Source: Chrysogorgia sp. JL179-B06
Taxonomy: Eukaryota > Cnidaria > Anthozoa > Scleralcyonacea > Chrysogorgiidae
Assembly: GCA_035772405.1 (NCBI GenBank)
Contig: JAYKKM010000143.1
Coordinates: 2,360,001-2,424,000, forward strand
Reading direction: 5' to 3'
DNA: 64,000 nt
Numbering within the stretch: the stretch's first letter is position 1; every line of letters begins with the position of its first letter. A program made the position numbers and the translations under genes. The notes below the pieces were generated by a model that had not been told where the DNA came from, did not search any database, and saw nothing but the letters and a program-made list of their open reading frames with translations. Positions 35,591 through 45,119 of this stretch are shown here, piece after piece.

Positions 35591-36808
35591 TTAGTATTGG
35601 ATTGACTGTAGATCGTTGTTGATAAGGTTTACGAGTCCGTCGGAGAGTATGAATATTCTACACATGACGTTCGCTGTTGTGACTTTTTTAATGATTCCCA
35701 TCAGTATTCCTGACTGAGTATTCACAATCTTTTTTCCAGTGGCTACTTTCGCGTTATCTTCGATAGATCTAAGGTCAACAACCAAAGCGAAACCGTCTTT
35801 GTAAAACTTTTGGACAGTCATGTGCTGGTCACAGTCTAGTTTTCGTCCAAATAGTCGTTTCGCTTCTACCCATAGTCTTGGTTTTGGTATTCCTTGACTG
35901 TATACCATATTTGGCACGCCTTCTATAGTAAGTTTGACTGACTCTATGTTTGGGTAGACGAACTCCTCACTGTCAATTCTTGTCTTATTTGTGAAGAGTA
36001 GAACGATAGCTTTCATTGACTTTCTTGGTAGGTTAATATTTTCGTTCACAAGTGTGGTTCCTTTATCCCACTCCACAGTCTTCATTAGCGTGACGTGCTC
36101 GTACGATAGAGATCTACCGGATCTAGCGATCTCTTGACTCTCGATAGTTTCGTACTCCAATTCGAGGTTCTCCAACGTGTATCCAGCTACAGCTGATCCA
36201 GATTGAGCCACCATGATATCAGTTGCTTTGGGGAGTGTGATTATGTACCTGAGATTATTGTTCATATTATACGGTGCGTATAAACCGTGATCTTCTAGAA
36301 TCTTGTCAAGTTGAATCTTTTGTTTGGTGCCATGAATAGAGAACATCAGACCATCGCTAACTTTTTGTACGTTTCCACTGGCCGCGCCACTGTCGTCCTT
36401 CGAGATTAACTTTCGAAGGTTGTCGTTTGCTAGGCCGTATTCAATCATAGCTGTTCGCTCTGTTTTAGGTCTCCATAAATCTCTGTACGTACCGATAACA
36501 CTCTCACCACAGTTGTCGTACACAGTCTCACCTGCTAGTTTTATAACCAGTTTTTCAGAGAGTAGTCTCGAGAGGTTATTAAGAAACCATGATTTAGCGT
36601 TCGCACTTTTGAAGTCGAATAGGAGATGGAAACTGGAGGGTACCAAGCAAGTATTACCCTTTGTCTTTGGGATATCAATGTATAACTCCTCCTCTGGATT
36701 GGCTTTGTTAGGGTTCAGTGTCACAACGTGACGGGTTCTTGTGCCTTTGATAGCAGATATTTCACGACGTCTATATCCAGGAAGCAACTCTTTTTCACTA
36801 GTATTCAT
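35591..36808 (-). CDS. Major capsid protein candidate (double jelly roll)
   Basis: A 405-residue, beta-rich protein in the position of the Polinton major capsid gene, directly upstream of the ATPase. It has features of double-jelly-roll capsid proteins: an N-terminal segment leading into VPSSFHLLFDFKSAN, a DLWRPKTERTAM loop, PNMVYSQGIPKPRLWVEAKR between the two halves, and a C-terminal KDGFALVVDLRS strand region. It shows little similarity to the capsid remnant at 62650-63917, so two Polinton lineages are present. Capsid assignment rests on size, position and pattern and was not tested by structure prediction. It looks intact. Confidence 0.75.
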   Translation of the reverse strand: MNTSEKELLPGYRRREISAIKGTRTRHVVTLNPNKANPEEELYIDIPKTKGNTCLVPSSFHLLFDFKSANAKSWFLNNLSRLLSEKLVIKLAGETVYDNCGESVIGTYRDLWRPKTERTAMIEYGLANDNLRKLISKDDSGAASGNVQKVSDGLMFSIHGTKQKIQLDKILEDHGLYAPYNMNNNLRYIITLPKATDIMVAQSGSAVAGYTLENLELEYETIESQEIARSGRSLSYEHVTLMKTVEWDKGTTLVNENINLPRKSMKAIVLLFTNKTRIDSEEFVYPNIESVKLTIEGVPNMVYSQGIPKPRLWVEAKRLFGRKLDCDQHMTVQKFYKDGFALVVDLRSIEDNAKVATGKKIVNTQSGILMGIIKKVTTANVMCRIFILSDGLVNLINNDLQSIQY

Positions 36809-36823
36809 ACTATATATTATAAC
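36809..36823 (-). promoter_or_regulatory. TATA-type promoter motif, major capsid gene
   Basis: GTTATAATATATAGT lies immediately before the ATG. It is the strongest example of the element's start-proximal TATAGTATA-like signal. Confidence 0.55.
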
Positions 36824-36830
36824 ACATGTT

Positions 36831-38309
36831 TTATTTCCTCTGTTTGTACTGATCGTAGATGAACCAAGCTAGTGCTATCGCTAGGATCCATAAATTAGAC
36901 GCTAACCAAGATATGCCTGCAGCTCCCCACTTTAACGCAGTTGCCACCACGTTTAGCAGTCCAGCCAGTAGAGGGCCAGCCTTTGTGGCTAGGTTAGTTA
37001 TAGCTTTTCCTAGTTTTCCAAGTGCTTGACCACCTTTGAAGACTACGCTTCTAGCGGATATTATAATCGTGGTGATGAAAGAGGCTATGGTTATTCCTAA
37101 AGCCGAAGCACCTAACCAATTTTCTCTAAACCACTCCTTTATTTTTTGTAACCGAGTGATGTCCTCTTCTTGTCGCTCCCTAACAGTCTCGATTTCCATT
37201 TGTTCTAAGGTTCTGTCCCTAGCTCTCTTAAGACCTATCAATCGTTTGATCAACTCAGTCTCCTCTGTGGAATTTGCCTCTACTCTGTTAAGAATGTCTC
37301 TAGTCTCATTAATAGTGTCCTGAAAATAGTCGGCTTGTGCTTTTAGAAATAGTGGTCTAGTGTGTGGGTCGATTGTATCACTTGGGTTTAGGACACCTAT
37401 TAACTCACGATTCTCTCCTTCTGTTAACCCAAATACGTTATCGTAGTTCGCTTCTGTTCCAATTACTGGGAAGTCACTTGAAACTGTGGTGTCTTCTGTT
37501 CTAACGTTAGTTGTTGAGGTGTCTTCATTTTCTGTTATAGAGTCAGTTGTTGAGGTGTTTTCGTTTTCTGTTCTAGCGTCAGTTGTTGTCGTTGTTGAGG
37601 TGTTGGGGATTTGTTCGACTAACTGCTTAAACTGCTCAATCGCACTTTTACTTTTATTGTCTTTACTGTAGATTAAACCATTTTTTCCAGGTTTTAGTAT
37701 TAGTCTAGGTTTCAAATATTCGCCGTCTTCTCCTACCGGTTTGAAGAGAATAGAACCTGAGGGTGTCACATATGACCTATTGACTATATTCCTTGACACA
37801 TCGTCATGACTAAGTCTTTTTTTGTATAATTTACGTATTTTTTTATCTATTAGATTGGTTCTTTTTACATCATTTAATATAATCTCTTTGTTGAGTGTTT
37901 TTAGCTTACCTAGTCTTCTTTCGATTTCGCTAGCCTCTTCAAAAGCTAAATTGAAGCTCTCGTCGTGGACGTCACCATATGTCGCCGGTTTAGCAAACAC
38001 TACTGCTGGGGCCTCAGCGGTGACATCACTACCTTTACTAGTGATTAACACTGTTTTTCCGTCATCATTACTTGTGAATAATGTCTCCATATATCTGTTT
38101 TGTACTCTGCGTTTTATGTCTCTAGTCTCTATCTCTACTTCCACCCTGGCGATTTTATCAAATCTAACGTATTGTTCTTGGTCTGTTTCACCTTCTATGG
38201 ACGTAGTATTGTTAAGTGTTTCGAGCTCTTTTTCTAACTGCTCGTCCGTATACTCCTTAAAATCGTCAAGACGTTGCATTTCGATTTCATCGAACCCTCC
38301 ATCAGCCAT
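36831..38309 (-). CDS. Membrane-anchored virion candidate, 492 residues
   Basis: The N-terminal half is charged and coiled (EQLEKELETLNN, RRLGKLKTLNKEI). A low-complexity Thr/Glu linker (NTSTTTTTDARTENENTSTT) sits near residues 235-275. A second coil precedes a long hydrophobic C-terminal third with several membrane segments (SALGITIASFITTIIISAR, AGPLLAGLLNVVATALKWGA, NLWILAIALAWFIYDQY). The gene sits between integrase and major capsid, with only 6 bases to the integrase stop. Membrane-active minor virion proteins occupy this place in related elements, so an entry or membrane role is plausible but unproven. The frame is intact. Confidence 0.75.
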   Translation of the reverse strand: MADGGFDEIEMQRLDDFKEYTDEQLEKELETLNNTTSIEGETDQEQYVRFDKIARVEVEIETRDIKRRVQNRYMETLFTSNDDGKTVLITSKGSDVTAEAPAVVFAKPATYGDVHDESFNLAFEEASEIERRLGKLKTLNKEIILNDVKRTNLIDKKIRKLYKKRLSHDDVSRNIVNRSYVTPSGSILFKPVGEDGEYLKPRLILKPGKNGLIYSKDNKSKSAIEQFKQLVEQIPNTSTTTTTDARTENENTSTTDSITENEDTSTTNVRTEDTTVSSDFPVIGTEANYDNVFGLTEGENRELIGVLNPSDTIDPHTRPLFLKAQADYFQDTINETRDILNRVEANSTEETELIKRLIGLKRARDRTLEQMEIETVRERQEEDITRLQKIKEWFRENWLGASALGITIASFITTIIISARSVVFKGGQALGKLGKAITNLATKAGPLLAGLLNVVATALKWGAAGISWLASNLWILAIALAWFIYDQYKQRK

Positions 38310-38320
38310 TATATACTACT
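38310..38320 (-). promoter_or_regulatory. AGTAGTATATA start-proximal motif
   Basis: The minus strand reads AGTAGTATATA immediately before the 492-residue gene and overlaps the end of the integrase coding region. Confidence 0.45.
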
Positions 38321-39395
38321 CAATGTTTTGAATATCACTCTCTGGTATCCATGAGTTGTGTTTACTGTCGTAGCCAAGCCACTTGACTAAGACCATTTTC
38401 TTACCTCCCACCTTCTTTCTCTTTAGTATCTTCTCAACTTTATATACATCGTCTCTTTTATCGACAGCTGACAACTCTTCCTCGTAGAACTTACCAACGA
38501 TAGGTTCCCCTTCATGGTCCTCTATCTCGTATACGGTAGGGTCACCACGTATGACCTTTGTAACTTTGAATAGCTCCTCAGTGAAGTTAGCCTCATACCC
38601 TTTCGCAAATATGCTCTTGTACTTTGATATCCTGACAGTATCACCTACTTTAAACTTTGGTAGTTGGTAGTCACAGAAATGGTACCCAAACAACGTCGTC
38701 CATACTTCGTTTTCGTTTTTCTTACTAACGTCTTTAGGTTTCATTAGAATAGTACTATGTTTGGTATTGTTGTAATTTTCAACTAGTTGGTCTAAAACGT
38801 CAATCCACTTGTACGTTCCTTTACTGTAGAAGTACTTCCACATAGACGTCTTGAGTGTTCTGTTAAACCGTTCCACGACTGCTGCCTTTTTATCAGAGTT
38901 CGTGCTGAAGTACTTAACATCGTGTTTATCCAATAGATCCTTCACACCAACGTTATAGAATTCCTTACCGTCGTCGAACTGAGCCAGCTTTGGGTACTCG
39001 CCAAATCTAACCTTAGCCTTCTCCAATAACTTTGAGACAGCCTTAGTCATGTTTTTCGTGTCTTTCCTATAGACGGGTATTGCGAAAGCATACCTACTAA
39101 GGATCTCAGTGGCTGTTAGTATCCAGTAGTACCCGTTGTTCTTATGCTTGTACTTGCCCATGTCAACCAAGTCCATCTGTATCTGCTCACCCAGATAGTC
39201 AACAAACGTTTGTCTAAACTTGTGTTTCTTAACAACTGGTTTGTACCTAGTGTATGTGTCTTGAGATTTTAGCCAGTCCTTTATCTTTACCCTACTAACG
39301 TTTAGGCCGTCTTCTTGTGCCTTTTGGTACAGCCTCTCGGCGGACTGGTAACCAGTTGATGGGTTGTAGTAAATATCTCTTAGTTCTTGCTCCAT
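38316..39395 (-). CDS. Polinton integrase with chromodomain
   Basis: A retroviral-type (rve) DDE integrase of 359 residues from ATG 39395; the upstream in-frame GTG is less likely. The catalytic triad is visible as IQMDLVDM (~75), AQFDDGKEF (~141) and VVERFNRTL (~176). An SH3-like segment follows (FKVGDTVRISKYKS), then a C-terminal chromodomain (VYKVEKIL, VLVKWLGYDSKHNSWIPE). The N-terminal part resembles a helix-turn-helix/zinc-binding region. It would insert the element with 6-bp duplications, as seen here, and the chromodomain may steer it to marked chromatin. It appears intact and starts 6 bases after the minor capsid stop. Confidence 0.93.
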   Translation of the reverse strand: MEQELRDIYYNPSTGYQSAERLYQKAQEDGLNVSRVKIKDWLKSQDTYTRYKPVVKKHKFRQTFVDYLGEQIQMDLVDMGKYKHKNNGYYWILTATEILSRYAFAIPVYRKDTKNMTKAVSKLLEKAKVRFGEYPKLAQFDDGKEFYNVGVKDLLDKHDVKYFSTNSDKKAAVVERFNRTLKTSMWKYFYSKGTYKWIDVLDQLVENYNNTKHSTILMKPKDVSKKNENEVWTTLFGYHFCDYQLPKFKVGDTVRISKYKSIFAKGYEANFTEELFKVTKVIRGDPTVYEIEDHEGEPIVGKFYEEELSAVDKRDDVYKVEKILKRKKVGGKKMVLVKWLGYDSKHNSWIPESDIQNIE

Positions 39396-39400
39396 ATACA

Positions 39401-39617
39401 CTACGTGATGTGTAAATCTAACAACACCTCGCCAACGTTAACACTGTTATCGTCCTGATCTGTTATCTTGAACTCTAGTTGGTTGATGATTCCTTTGTTT
39501 ATTGGGATTTTTGACTCAACACCAAAATGTTGTACAGAGCCCTTAAGTGTCTGTGTGCTAGTTATTGGCAGTACTGCGATACAACCACTTTTGCTACCAT
39601 TAACTATGTTATTATTT
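39401..39617 (-). pseudogene. Minor capsid (penton-like) protein, 3' fragment
   Basis: This fragment encodes the C-terminal ~70 residues, beginning NNIVNGSKSGCIAVLPI and ending LLDLHIT, with the stop at 39401-39403. It is separated from its 5' part (44671-45102) by the LINE. The remnant at 61437-62195 shows the same order uninterrupted in a homologous protein (VVDTQFVGD..VPLLRIV), which supports the assignment. The single-jelly-roll minor capsid protein would form the vertices. Confidence 0.85.
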
Positions 39618-39688
39618 GAGTGGACCGATTCGATCGTGCGATAAACTCGTTAAATTATATCCATTGCATAATTTCATTAAATTTCATT

Positions 39689-41509
39689 ATGAAAGTCTAT
39701 CTAAAGAGTGTAGATAAGATTATGACTCTCGAAATCGAACCTCAAGAAACGATTGTTAATCTGAAGAACAAAGTTCAAGATATAGAACGAATTCCGCTCG
39801 AACAACAACGACTCACCTTCGATGGTAAACATCTCGAAGATAGCCAAACCCTCCAAGACTATGGGATCCTGGAAGAGTCGATACTAATCCTAGACGTGAA
39901 TTTACGTAATACGGACAAACCTATATCGGGCGAGAAGGGTATCATGACCACAGAAAAAGGAAGCTTAAAATGGTTCGGTCAATTTGAAGGACTTCGTGAT
40001 CTTGTCGATCAGCTACATATTCTGCCAGCAAAATGGGTATCTCCTGGAGGAGGTTCTAAACTGTATGAGAACGAAGAAATATCAATTCGTTGGTATTCTG
40101 GTAATAAAACATTAACCGTTAAAGGAAGGAAGTCCGAAGAAGTGAAAGTAGAATTATTACTATCTGGTCAAATTGGTAAAGATGGCAAAAACGTCTCAGT
40201 AAACCACGAAAGTCAACCCGACGAAGATTTGCATAAAGAATATAATATGCCCAATCCCTTGGGAAACATAACTACTCATTACAATTATGCCTCTGATTTG
40301 GATGAACTGAAATCTAAACTGGTTAGATTTACAGAAAATGTTAATATCAAAATTGAAGTTCTCGCAGCTGAAGTCAACAATCTTAAAGAGAACAATCCTC
40401 GCGCTATTTTGGTCTTAGAGGACGCCGTCGCTGAATTAAGGAAAGAAAATCATAACTTGAAGAATGAGAACGACGAATTGAGGGAAAGAAACATGAATAT
40501 TTCATATATCATGTCGGATTTAAATACCAAGGTAAAGGACCTTGAAAACGAGAGGAAGAGCTTGATGACGGCTTTAAAGCTATTACAACATGACTCTGAG
40601 CATAGTCAAGCTAAAAATTGTCATGTAGAATCCTGGCAAAGAGTATCTAAGCCAGGTGAACAATTTAAAACAACGAAAAGATCAACGCCAACCGAATTTG
40701 CTTCCGGTATAGAAATAAATAATAGATTTCTAGTCCTGAGCGACAGCGAAGAGGACGTTAACCAAAAATCGTCCCTCCTTGCAACAGATGACACAGCTGT
40801 AAAAGATGACTCAAAGAAATTGAAAAAACAAAACAAAAAGAAAAAACAAAACAAAAAGGCTAAGAAATCGAATTTAGCAACGCAAACGTCTAACTCGACA
40901 ATCGCCACTGCTACACTTGCAGATGACACGGTTGTTTCTGAGCCTATTCCTGTACACGAGACCACCTCTACTCAAACGACGAATCCTGGAAAGGAAAAGA
41001 AAAAGAAAACTGTTGTTATTGCAGGCGACTCTTTGGTTAAAAATATCATTGGTGCGAAAATGAGTAGTGTTGATGCTGATCATTTCTTTGTTGTGAAGCC
41101 GTTCCCTGGAGCAACCATGGAAGATATGAAAGATTTTATCAAGCCTTTAACCAGGAGAATGCCAGATAAGCTCATTATACACGCAGGAACTAACGATCTA
41201 AGAAGTTCGTCCCCTGAGGTAATTGCGGACTCCATTGTGAAGCTCGTAATCAAAATCAAGGAGGACTCTCCAGATACAAGCGTGGGTATCTCAGCACTGT
41301 TGGTAAGAAATGATATTAATGATCTCGCCGCTAAGGCAAAACAAGTCAATAATATCCTAAGAGATTATTGTAATCAAAAGAGGGTGCCATTTTTAGGCAA
41401 TGCCAACATTAACACTTCTCACTTAAACTCTAGGGGTCTTCATTTAAACAAACATGGTAGTGTAGCTCTCCAAGAAAATTTTATAGAATTTACTAATGAT
41501 ATTTCTTGA
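39689..41509 (+). CDS. LINE ORF1: ubiquitin-like domain, coiled coil, SGNH esterase
   Basis: About 606 residues from ATG 39689. An upstream GTG at 39620 opens the frame, but MKVYLKSV matches the start of a ubiquitin fold. Residues ~1-75 are ubiquitin-like (TIVNLKNKVQDIERIPLEQQ, RLTFDGKHLEDSQTLQDYGI). A region with SIRWYSGNKTLTVKG follows, then a long coiled coil (KENHNLKNENDELRERN), a Lys-rich stretch, and a C-terminal SGNH hydrolase with GDSLV, HAGTNDLR and GLHLNKHG motifs. Esterase-type ORF1p is known in CR1-like LINEs. The ubiquitin-like cap is unusual. The protein probably binds RNA as a coiled-coil multimer. Confidence 0.88.
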   Translation: MKVYLKSVDKIMTLEIEPQETIVNLKNKVQDIERIPLEQQRLTFDGKHLEDSQTLQDYGILEESILILDVNLRNTDKPISGEKGIMTTEKGSLKWFGQFEGLRDLVDQLHILPAKWVSPGGGSKLYENEEISIRWYSGNKTLTVKGRKSEEVKVELLLSGQIGKDGKNVSVNHESQPDEDLHKEYNMPNPLGNITTHYNYASDLDELKSKLVRFTENVNIKIEVLAAEVNNLKENNPRAILVLEDAVAELRKENHNLKNENDELRERNMNISYIMSDLNTKVKDLENERKSLMTALKLLQHDSEHSQAKNCHVESWQRVSKPGEQFKTTKRSTPTEFASGIEINNRFLVLSDSEEDVNQKSSLLATDDTAVKDDSKKLKKQNKKKKQNKKAKKSNLATQTSNSTIATATLADDTVVSEPIPVHETTSTQTTNPGKEKKKKTVVIAGDSLVKNIIGAKMSSVDADHFFVVKPFPGATMEDMKDFIKPLTRRMPDKLIIHAGTNDLRSSSPEVIADSIVKLVIKIKEDSPDTSVGISALLVRNDINDLAAKAKQVNNILRDYCNQKRVPFLGNANINTSHLNSRGLHLNKHGSVALQENFIEFTNDIS

Positions 41510-41596
41510 CATAATCTTTTGCCGTGTGAAGCTGCTGCAGTCTCCGATGATCAGCAAAATCATTTTTCCAAAGAGTCTATTTCATTCATACCTACT

Positions 41597-44449
41597 ATGC
41601 GGGGCTTCAAATTAGCCGCACTTAATGTGACAAGTCTAGTAAAGCACATCGACGAGCTAAGGGTTTTGCTTGTTGATAACCCAGTCGATGTATTAGCAAT
41701 AAATGAGACAAGGCTTGATTCTACTATTAATGACAACGAGGTGCATATATCTGGCTATGAAATCGTACGTCGCGATAGAAGCGTCAATGGTAGATTTGGT
41801 GGAGGTGTTTGTTTTTATGTTCGCCGTAATATTAATTTCTCACCACGCCTTGACCTGTCTATCGATCAGCTTGAAAATTTATGCATCGAAATTCGTAAAC
41901 CTAGATCCAAGCCTTTTCTCATTGCGACTTGGTATAGACCACCAGACTCGGCCGTTGACAAATTTAATTATTTTGAGACACTAGTAGGCAGACTTGATGC
42001 GGAAAGTGTTGAATATTATTTAATGGGTGACCTGAACTGCAATTTAGGGTCAACCGTATTAGATCGTAATTCAACTTTGTTGACTGGTATTACCGATCTT
42101 TATAGCTTAAATCAATTAATAAGCGAACCAACTCGTGTGACCAAGTCATCTTCAACTTTAATTGACTTGATATTTACTAACACTCCTGACAAAATTGTTT
42201 GCTCCGGTGTCTCTCATATCGGTATTAGTGATCATAGCCTAACTTATGCTTTTCGTAAACTTTCAACTGGTTTATTCACTAAAGGTCACTCTACAGTAAC
42301 CTATCGGAAATTTAAGAATTTTGATTCAGCCAGTTTTAGAAATGATATCTGTTTACAGAATTGGGATGATATAAAGGCGTACGAAAATCCAAATGATATG
42401 TGGCATGTTTGGAAGAACACATTTTACAGTGTTGTTGAAAGACATGCCCCCCTGTGTACAAAGCGTGTTAGGGCTTCTAAATCGCCTTGGATCACGCCTC
42501 AATTAAAACAACGTATGCACGAAAGGGATACTCTCAAGATAAAAGCGACTCGATCTAATGATCCAAACGATTGGTTCGCCTTTAAGAGAACCCGCAATTC
42601 TGTAAACACTGAAATCAAACATACTAAAGAAATATATTATATGAATGCTCTTCACGAAAATAAGAGCAATTCGAAGAAGACTTGGAATATTGTTAATGAA
42701 CTTACTTCAAGAAAAGTTAACAGCTCACACATAAAAGAAATCAAATTGAACGGCTCTTCAATTAGTGGCAATCATGAATTATCTGAGGCGTTTAATGATC
42801 ATTTCGCCAGTGTTGGGCCTAAGCTGGCTGACAAAATACCTTGCAATGAAAACAGCCGTTCACATTTGGATTATCTTACATGTCACGAAACTAGAGCTAG
42901 TTTTCAACTGAAGGCAACAAGTTCGTCCACAGTCTTTTCTCTTTTATCTAAGCTAAGTAAATCTAAAGCAACTGGCTTAGATAAGATATCTGCCAGGCTT
43001 CTTCGTGAATGTCCTGACTTGATTGCAGAATCCCTTTGTTTAATTTTTAACCGCTCCATTAACACGGGTATTTTTCCCGATGAATGGAAGTGTTCAAAAG
43101 TTATACCATTATTTAAACAAGGGGAACGTAAGGATCTCGATAATTATCGGCCCATCTCAATTATTCCGGTCGTGGCGAAAATTTTTGAGAGGATAGTTTA
43201 CGACCAAGTCCATGTTTTTCTTATCGATAATAAACTACTTTCCAATTGTCAATCAGGGTTCCGAAGTCTTCACTCCACAGTCACTGCTCTTCTTGAGGCC
43301 ACTAATGACTGGGCATATAATATTGATCGTGGCAATGTTAACGCTGTAGTCTTCTTAGACCTCAAGAAAGCGTTTGACACCGTGGATCATGGAATTCTGT
43401 TATCAAAATTAAATGTATATGGTATTGGAGGTGTTGTGAGCAATTGGTTTAAGTCTTACTTAAGTGACCGGAAACAAAAATGCTATGTGAATGGTTTTCT
43501 CTCACAGAAGCGTTCATTGTCCTGTGGTATCCCACAGGGAACTATTTTAGGGCCACTATTATTTTTAATTTATATAAATGACTTACCCAATTGTCTCGCA
43601 CACTCCCAGCCACGTATGTATGCAGACGACACTCATTTAACATTCGCAACAAATAATGTTCATGATATTAATCTGAACCTCAATCAAGACCTGGCAAACG
43701 TTAATGAATGGCTTATCGCAAACAAGCTTACTCTAAACCAATCAAAGACAGAATTCATGTTCATCGGGTCTAGGCAAAGAATATGTACGTTTCACTCATC
43801 AATATCTCTAGAAATTGATGGGATCCCAATTAATCAGGTTTCCCATACAAAGTCTCTTGGTGTACATATTGATGAGAATCTATCTTGGAACGTACATATT
43901 AATAAGCTATCTAAAAAGATTGCTTCAGGCATTGGATCTCTAAAACGTATAAGATCTTTTGTCCCTGATACGACGCTACAGCTTATTTTCAATTCGTTAG
44001 TTCAACCGCATTTTGATTACTGTTGCGTTGTTTGGGATAATTGCAACAAAACCCTCGCTGATAAACTTCAAAAATTACAAAATCGTGCAGCCAGGGTGTT
44101 AACATTTTCTAGTTATGACACTAATGGTGATTTTCTCCTTGAGAAACTTGGCTGGAGGAAACTTGACTCCCAGCGCAAGTTTCAAAAAGCTGTTATGGTC
44201 TACAAATCACTTAATGGGCTCGCTCCTAATTATTTGCGTCCCATGTTCACAGACCGTAGCAGTGTAACGAATTATTCATTGAGAGACACCGAGGGCAAAC
44301 TAGCTATTCCTAAGCCTCGTACTAACTACTTAAAAAATAGCTTTAGTTATAGTGGTACGGTGCTATGGAATAGCCTTCCTATCGAGTTGCGGAAGGCAGA
44401 CACTCTGGGTGAATTTAAATCCGGCTGCAGTAGCTTCTTAACCTCTTAA
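41597..44449 (+). CDS. LINE ORF2: APE endonuclease and reverse transcriptase
   Basis: About 950 residues from ATG 41597, beginning MRGFKLAALNVTSL; the open frame extends to 41519 without ATG. The N-terminal APE-type endonuclease has INETRLD, WYRPPDS, MGDLNCNLG and ISDHSLTY. The RT has YRPISIIPVVAKIFE, FLDLKKAFDTVDH, GIPQGTILGPLLF and catalytic MYADDT. The C-terminal region has FDYCCVVWDN and LQKLQNRAARVL, as in CR1/L2-like RTs. No frame disruption is visible. It performs target-primed reverse transcription in the nucleus. It is 87 bases downstream of ORF1. Confidence 0.95.
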   Translation: MRGFKLAALNVTSLVKHIDELRVLLVDNPVDVLAINETRLDSTINDNEVHISGYEIVRRDRSVNGRFGGGVCFYVRRNINFSPRLDLSIDQLENLCIEIRKPRSKPFLIATWYRPPDSAVDKFNYFETLVGRLDAESVEYYLMGDLNCNLGSTVLDRNSTLLTGITDLYSLNQLISEPTRVTKSSSTLIDLIFTNTPDKIVCSGVSHIGISDHSLTYAFRKLSTGLFTKGHSTVTYRKFKNFDSASFRNDICLQNWDDIKAYENPNDMWHVWKNTFYSVVERHAPLCTKRVRASKSPWITPQLKQRMHERDTLKIKATRSNDPNDWFAFKRTRNSVNTEIKHTKEIYYMNALHENKSNSKKTWNIVNELTSRKVNSSHIKEIKLNGSSISGNHELSEAFNDHFASVGPKLADKIPCNENSRSHLDYLTCHETRASFQLKATSSSTVFSLLSKLSKSKATGLDKISARLLRECPDLIAESLCLIFNRSINTGIFPDEWKCSKVIPLFKQGERKDLDNYRPISIIPVVAKIFERIVYDQVHVFLIDNKLLSNCQSGFRSLHSTVTALLEATNDWAYNIDRGNVNAVVFLDLKKAFDTVDHGILLSKLNVYGIGGVVSNWFKSYLSDRKQKCYVNGFLSQKRSLSCGIPQGTILGPLLFLIYINDLPNCLAHSQPRMYADDTHLTFATNNVHDINLNLNQDLANVNEWLIANKLTLNQSKTEFMFIGSRQRICTFHSSISLEIDGIPINQVSHTKSLGVHIDENLSWNVHINKLSKKIASGIGSLKRIRSFVPDTTLQLIFNSLVQPHFDYCCVVWDNCNKTLADKLQKLQNRAARVLTFSSYDTNGDFLLEKLGWRKLDSQRKFQKAVMVYKSLNGLAPNYLRPMFTDRSSVTNYSLRDTEGKLAIPKPRTNYLKNSFSYSGTVLWNSLPIELRKADTLGEFKSGCSSFLTS

Positions 44450-44628
44450 CCTTTTTATCGCACGGCACTCATGGAAAGCAGGTATTTTTAGCTTAGTATT
44501 ATTAGGAATATTAGAATTGTAATGTTGTAATTTGAAATTTGTGAATGTATGTATTAGAACAATAATTTTGTAATTTAGGTAGTGCATGCAAAATCCTGAT
44601 GAGTTTTTTACCGTGGTTAAATAAATTA

Positions 44629-44629
<1 letters not shown>

Positions 44630-44669
<40 letters not shown>
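44630..44669 (+). repeat. AAT trinucleotide tail of LINE
   Basis: About 13 AAT units close the LINE. The minus-strand poly-Tyr run at the end of the truncated capsid frame is this tail read in reverse. Confidence 0.95.
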
Positions 44670-44670
44670 T

Positions 44671-45102
44671 AGACCTGTCCACAATATTAGATGTTACTTG
44701 TATGTATTTCAGTCCTCTGTTAACGTTCACAACGTTAGGACTGGTTTTTGTGGTGGCTATTGTAGTGTTTTCATCAAATCCCAAGAGTTGTCCAAATTTA
44801 AACAGTTCTATTTGTTGATCAGTTGTTATCGTACACGTCGAGTCATATCTGTTAGCCACTAGCTTGACGTCTCCTAACTCTTTCAAGTCGTCGGCGATCA
44901 TTTTAAAGGTGTGATACCCAGTGCTAAAAACGTGATCACTACTGTTGTAAGTTATCTTGTTGTTATCTGTGGTTACGTTAACGTAGTCCCAAAAGATGCT
45001 TGCCTCCTTCACCAATATGTAAGGGTCTGAGTTAGTTGCTAGAGTCGACTCTGGTAGGTCTACAGTTTTCGTTGAACCACTAATCAACACTACCACTCTC
45101 AT
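44671..45102 (-). pseudogene. Minor capsid (penton-like) protein, 5' fragment
   Basis: Starts MRVVVLISGS at 45102 and runs about 144 residues to VDRSN, where it enters the LINE tail. The segment LLGFDENTTIATTKTS followed by GLKYIQVTSNIVD aligns by eye with ALGFKQDTVITKKTT...MYLYTNVVD of the remnant at 61437-62195, so the family assignment is internally supported. It shares a 17-bp divergent promoter with the 574-residue gene. The interruption removes the C-terminal strands, so no complete vertex protein can be made from this copy. Confidence 0.85.
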
Positions 45103-45119
45103 ATAACGTACGGTATGTT
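45103..45119. promoter_or_regulatory. 17-bp divergent promoter region
   Basis: The two start codons (CAT at 45100-45102 and ATG at 45120) are separated by only ATATAACGTACGGTATGTT. It is nearly palindromic (ATAAC...GTTAT) and carries the element's TATA-like signal in both directions. Confidence 0.6.

Larger units (their letters stand above)
39618..44669 (+). mobile_element. Full-length LINE (CR1/L2-like) inserted in capsid gene
   Basis: A ~5.05-kb non-LTR retrotransposon with a short 5' UTR, two intact reading frames and an AAT trinucleotide tail (44630-44669). It lies antisense within the minor capsid gene, and its flanks read as the two halves of that protein. The target duplication is short and ambiguous because the target itself is ATTATT-like and merges with the tail. 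Intact frames suggest a recent, possibly competent copy. Confidence 0.93.

Noticed and set aside
40621..41349. Minus-strand frames within the LINE
   Set aside because: Shadows of ORF1, which has clear domain motifs on the plus strand.
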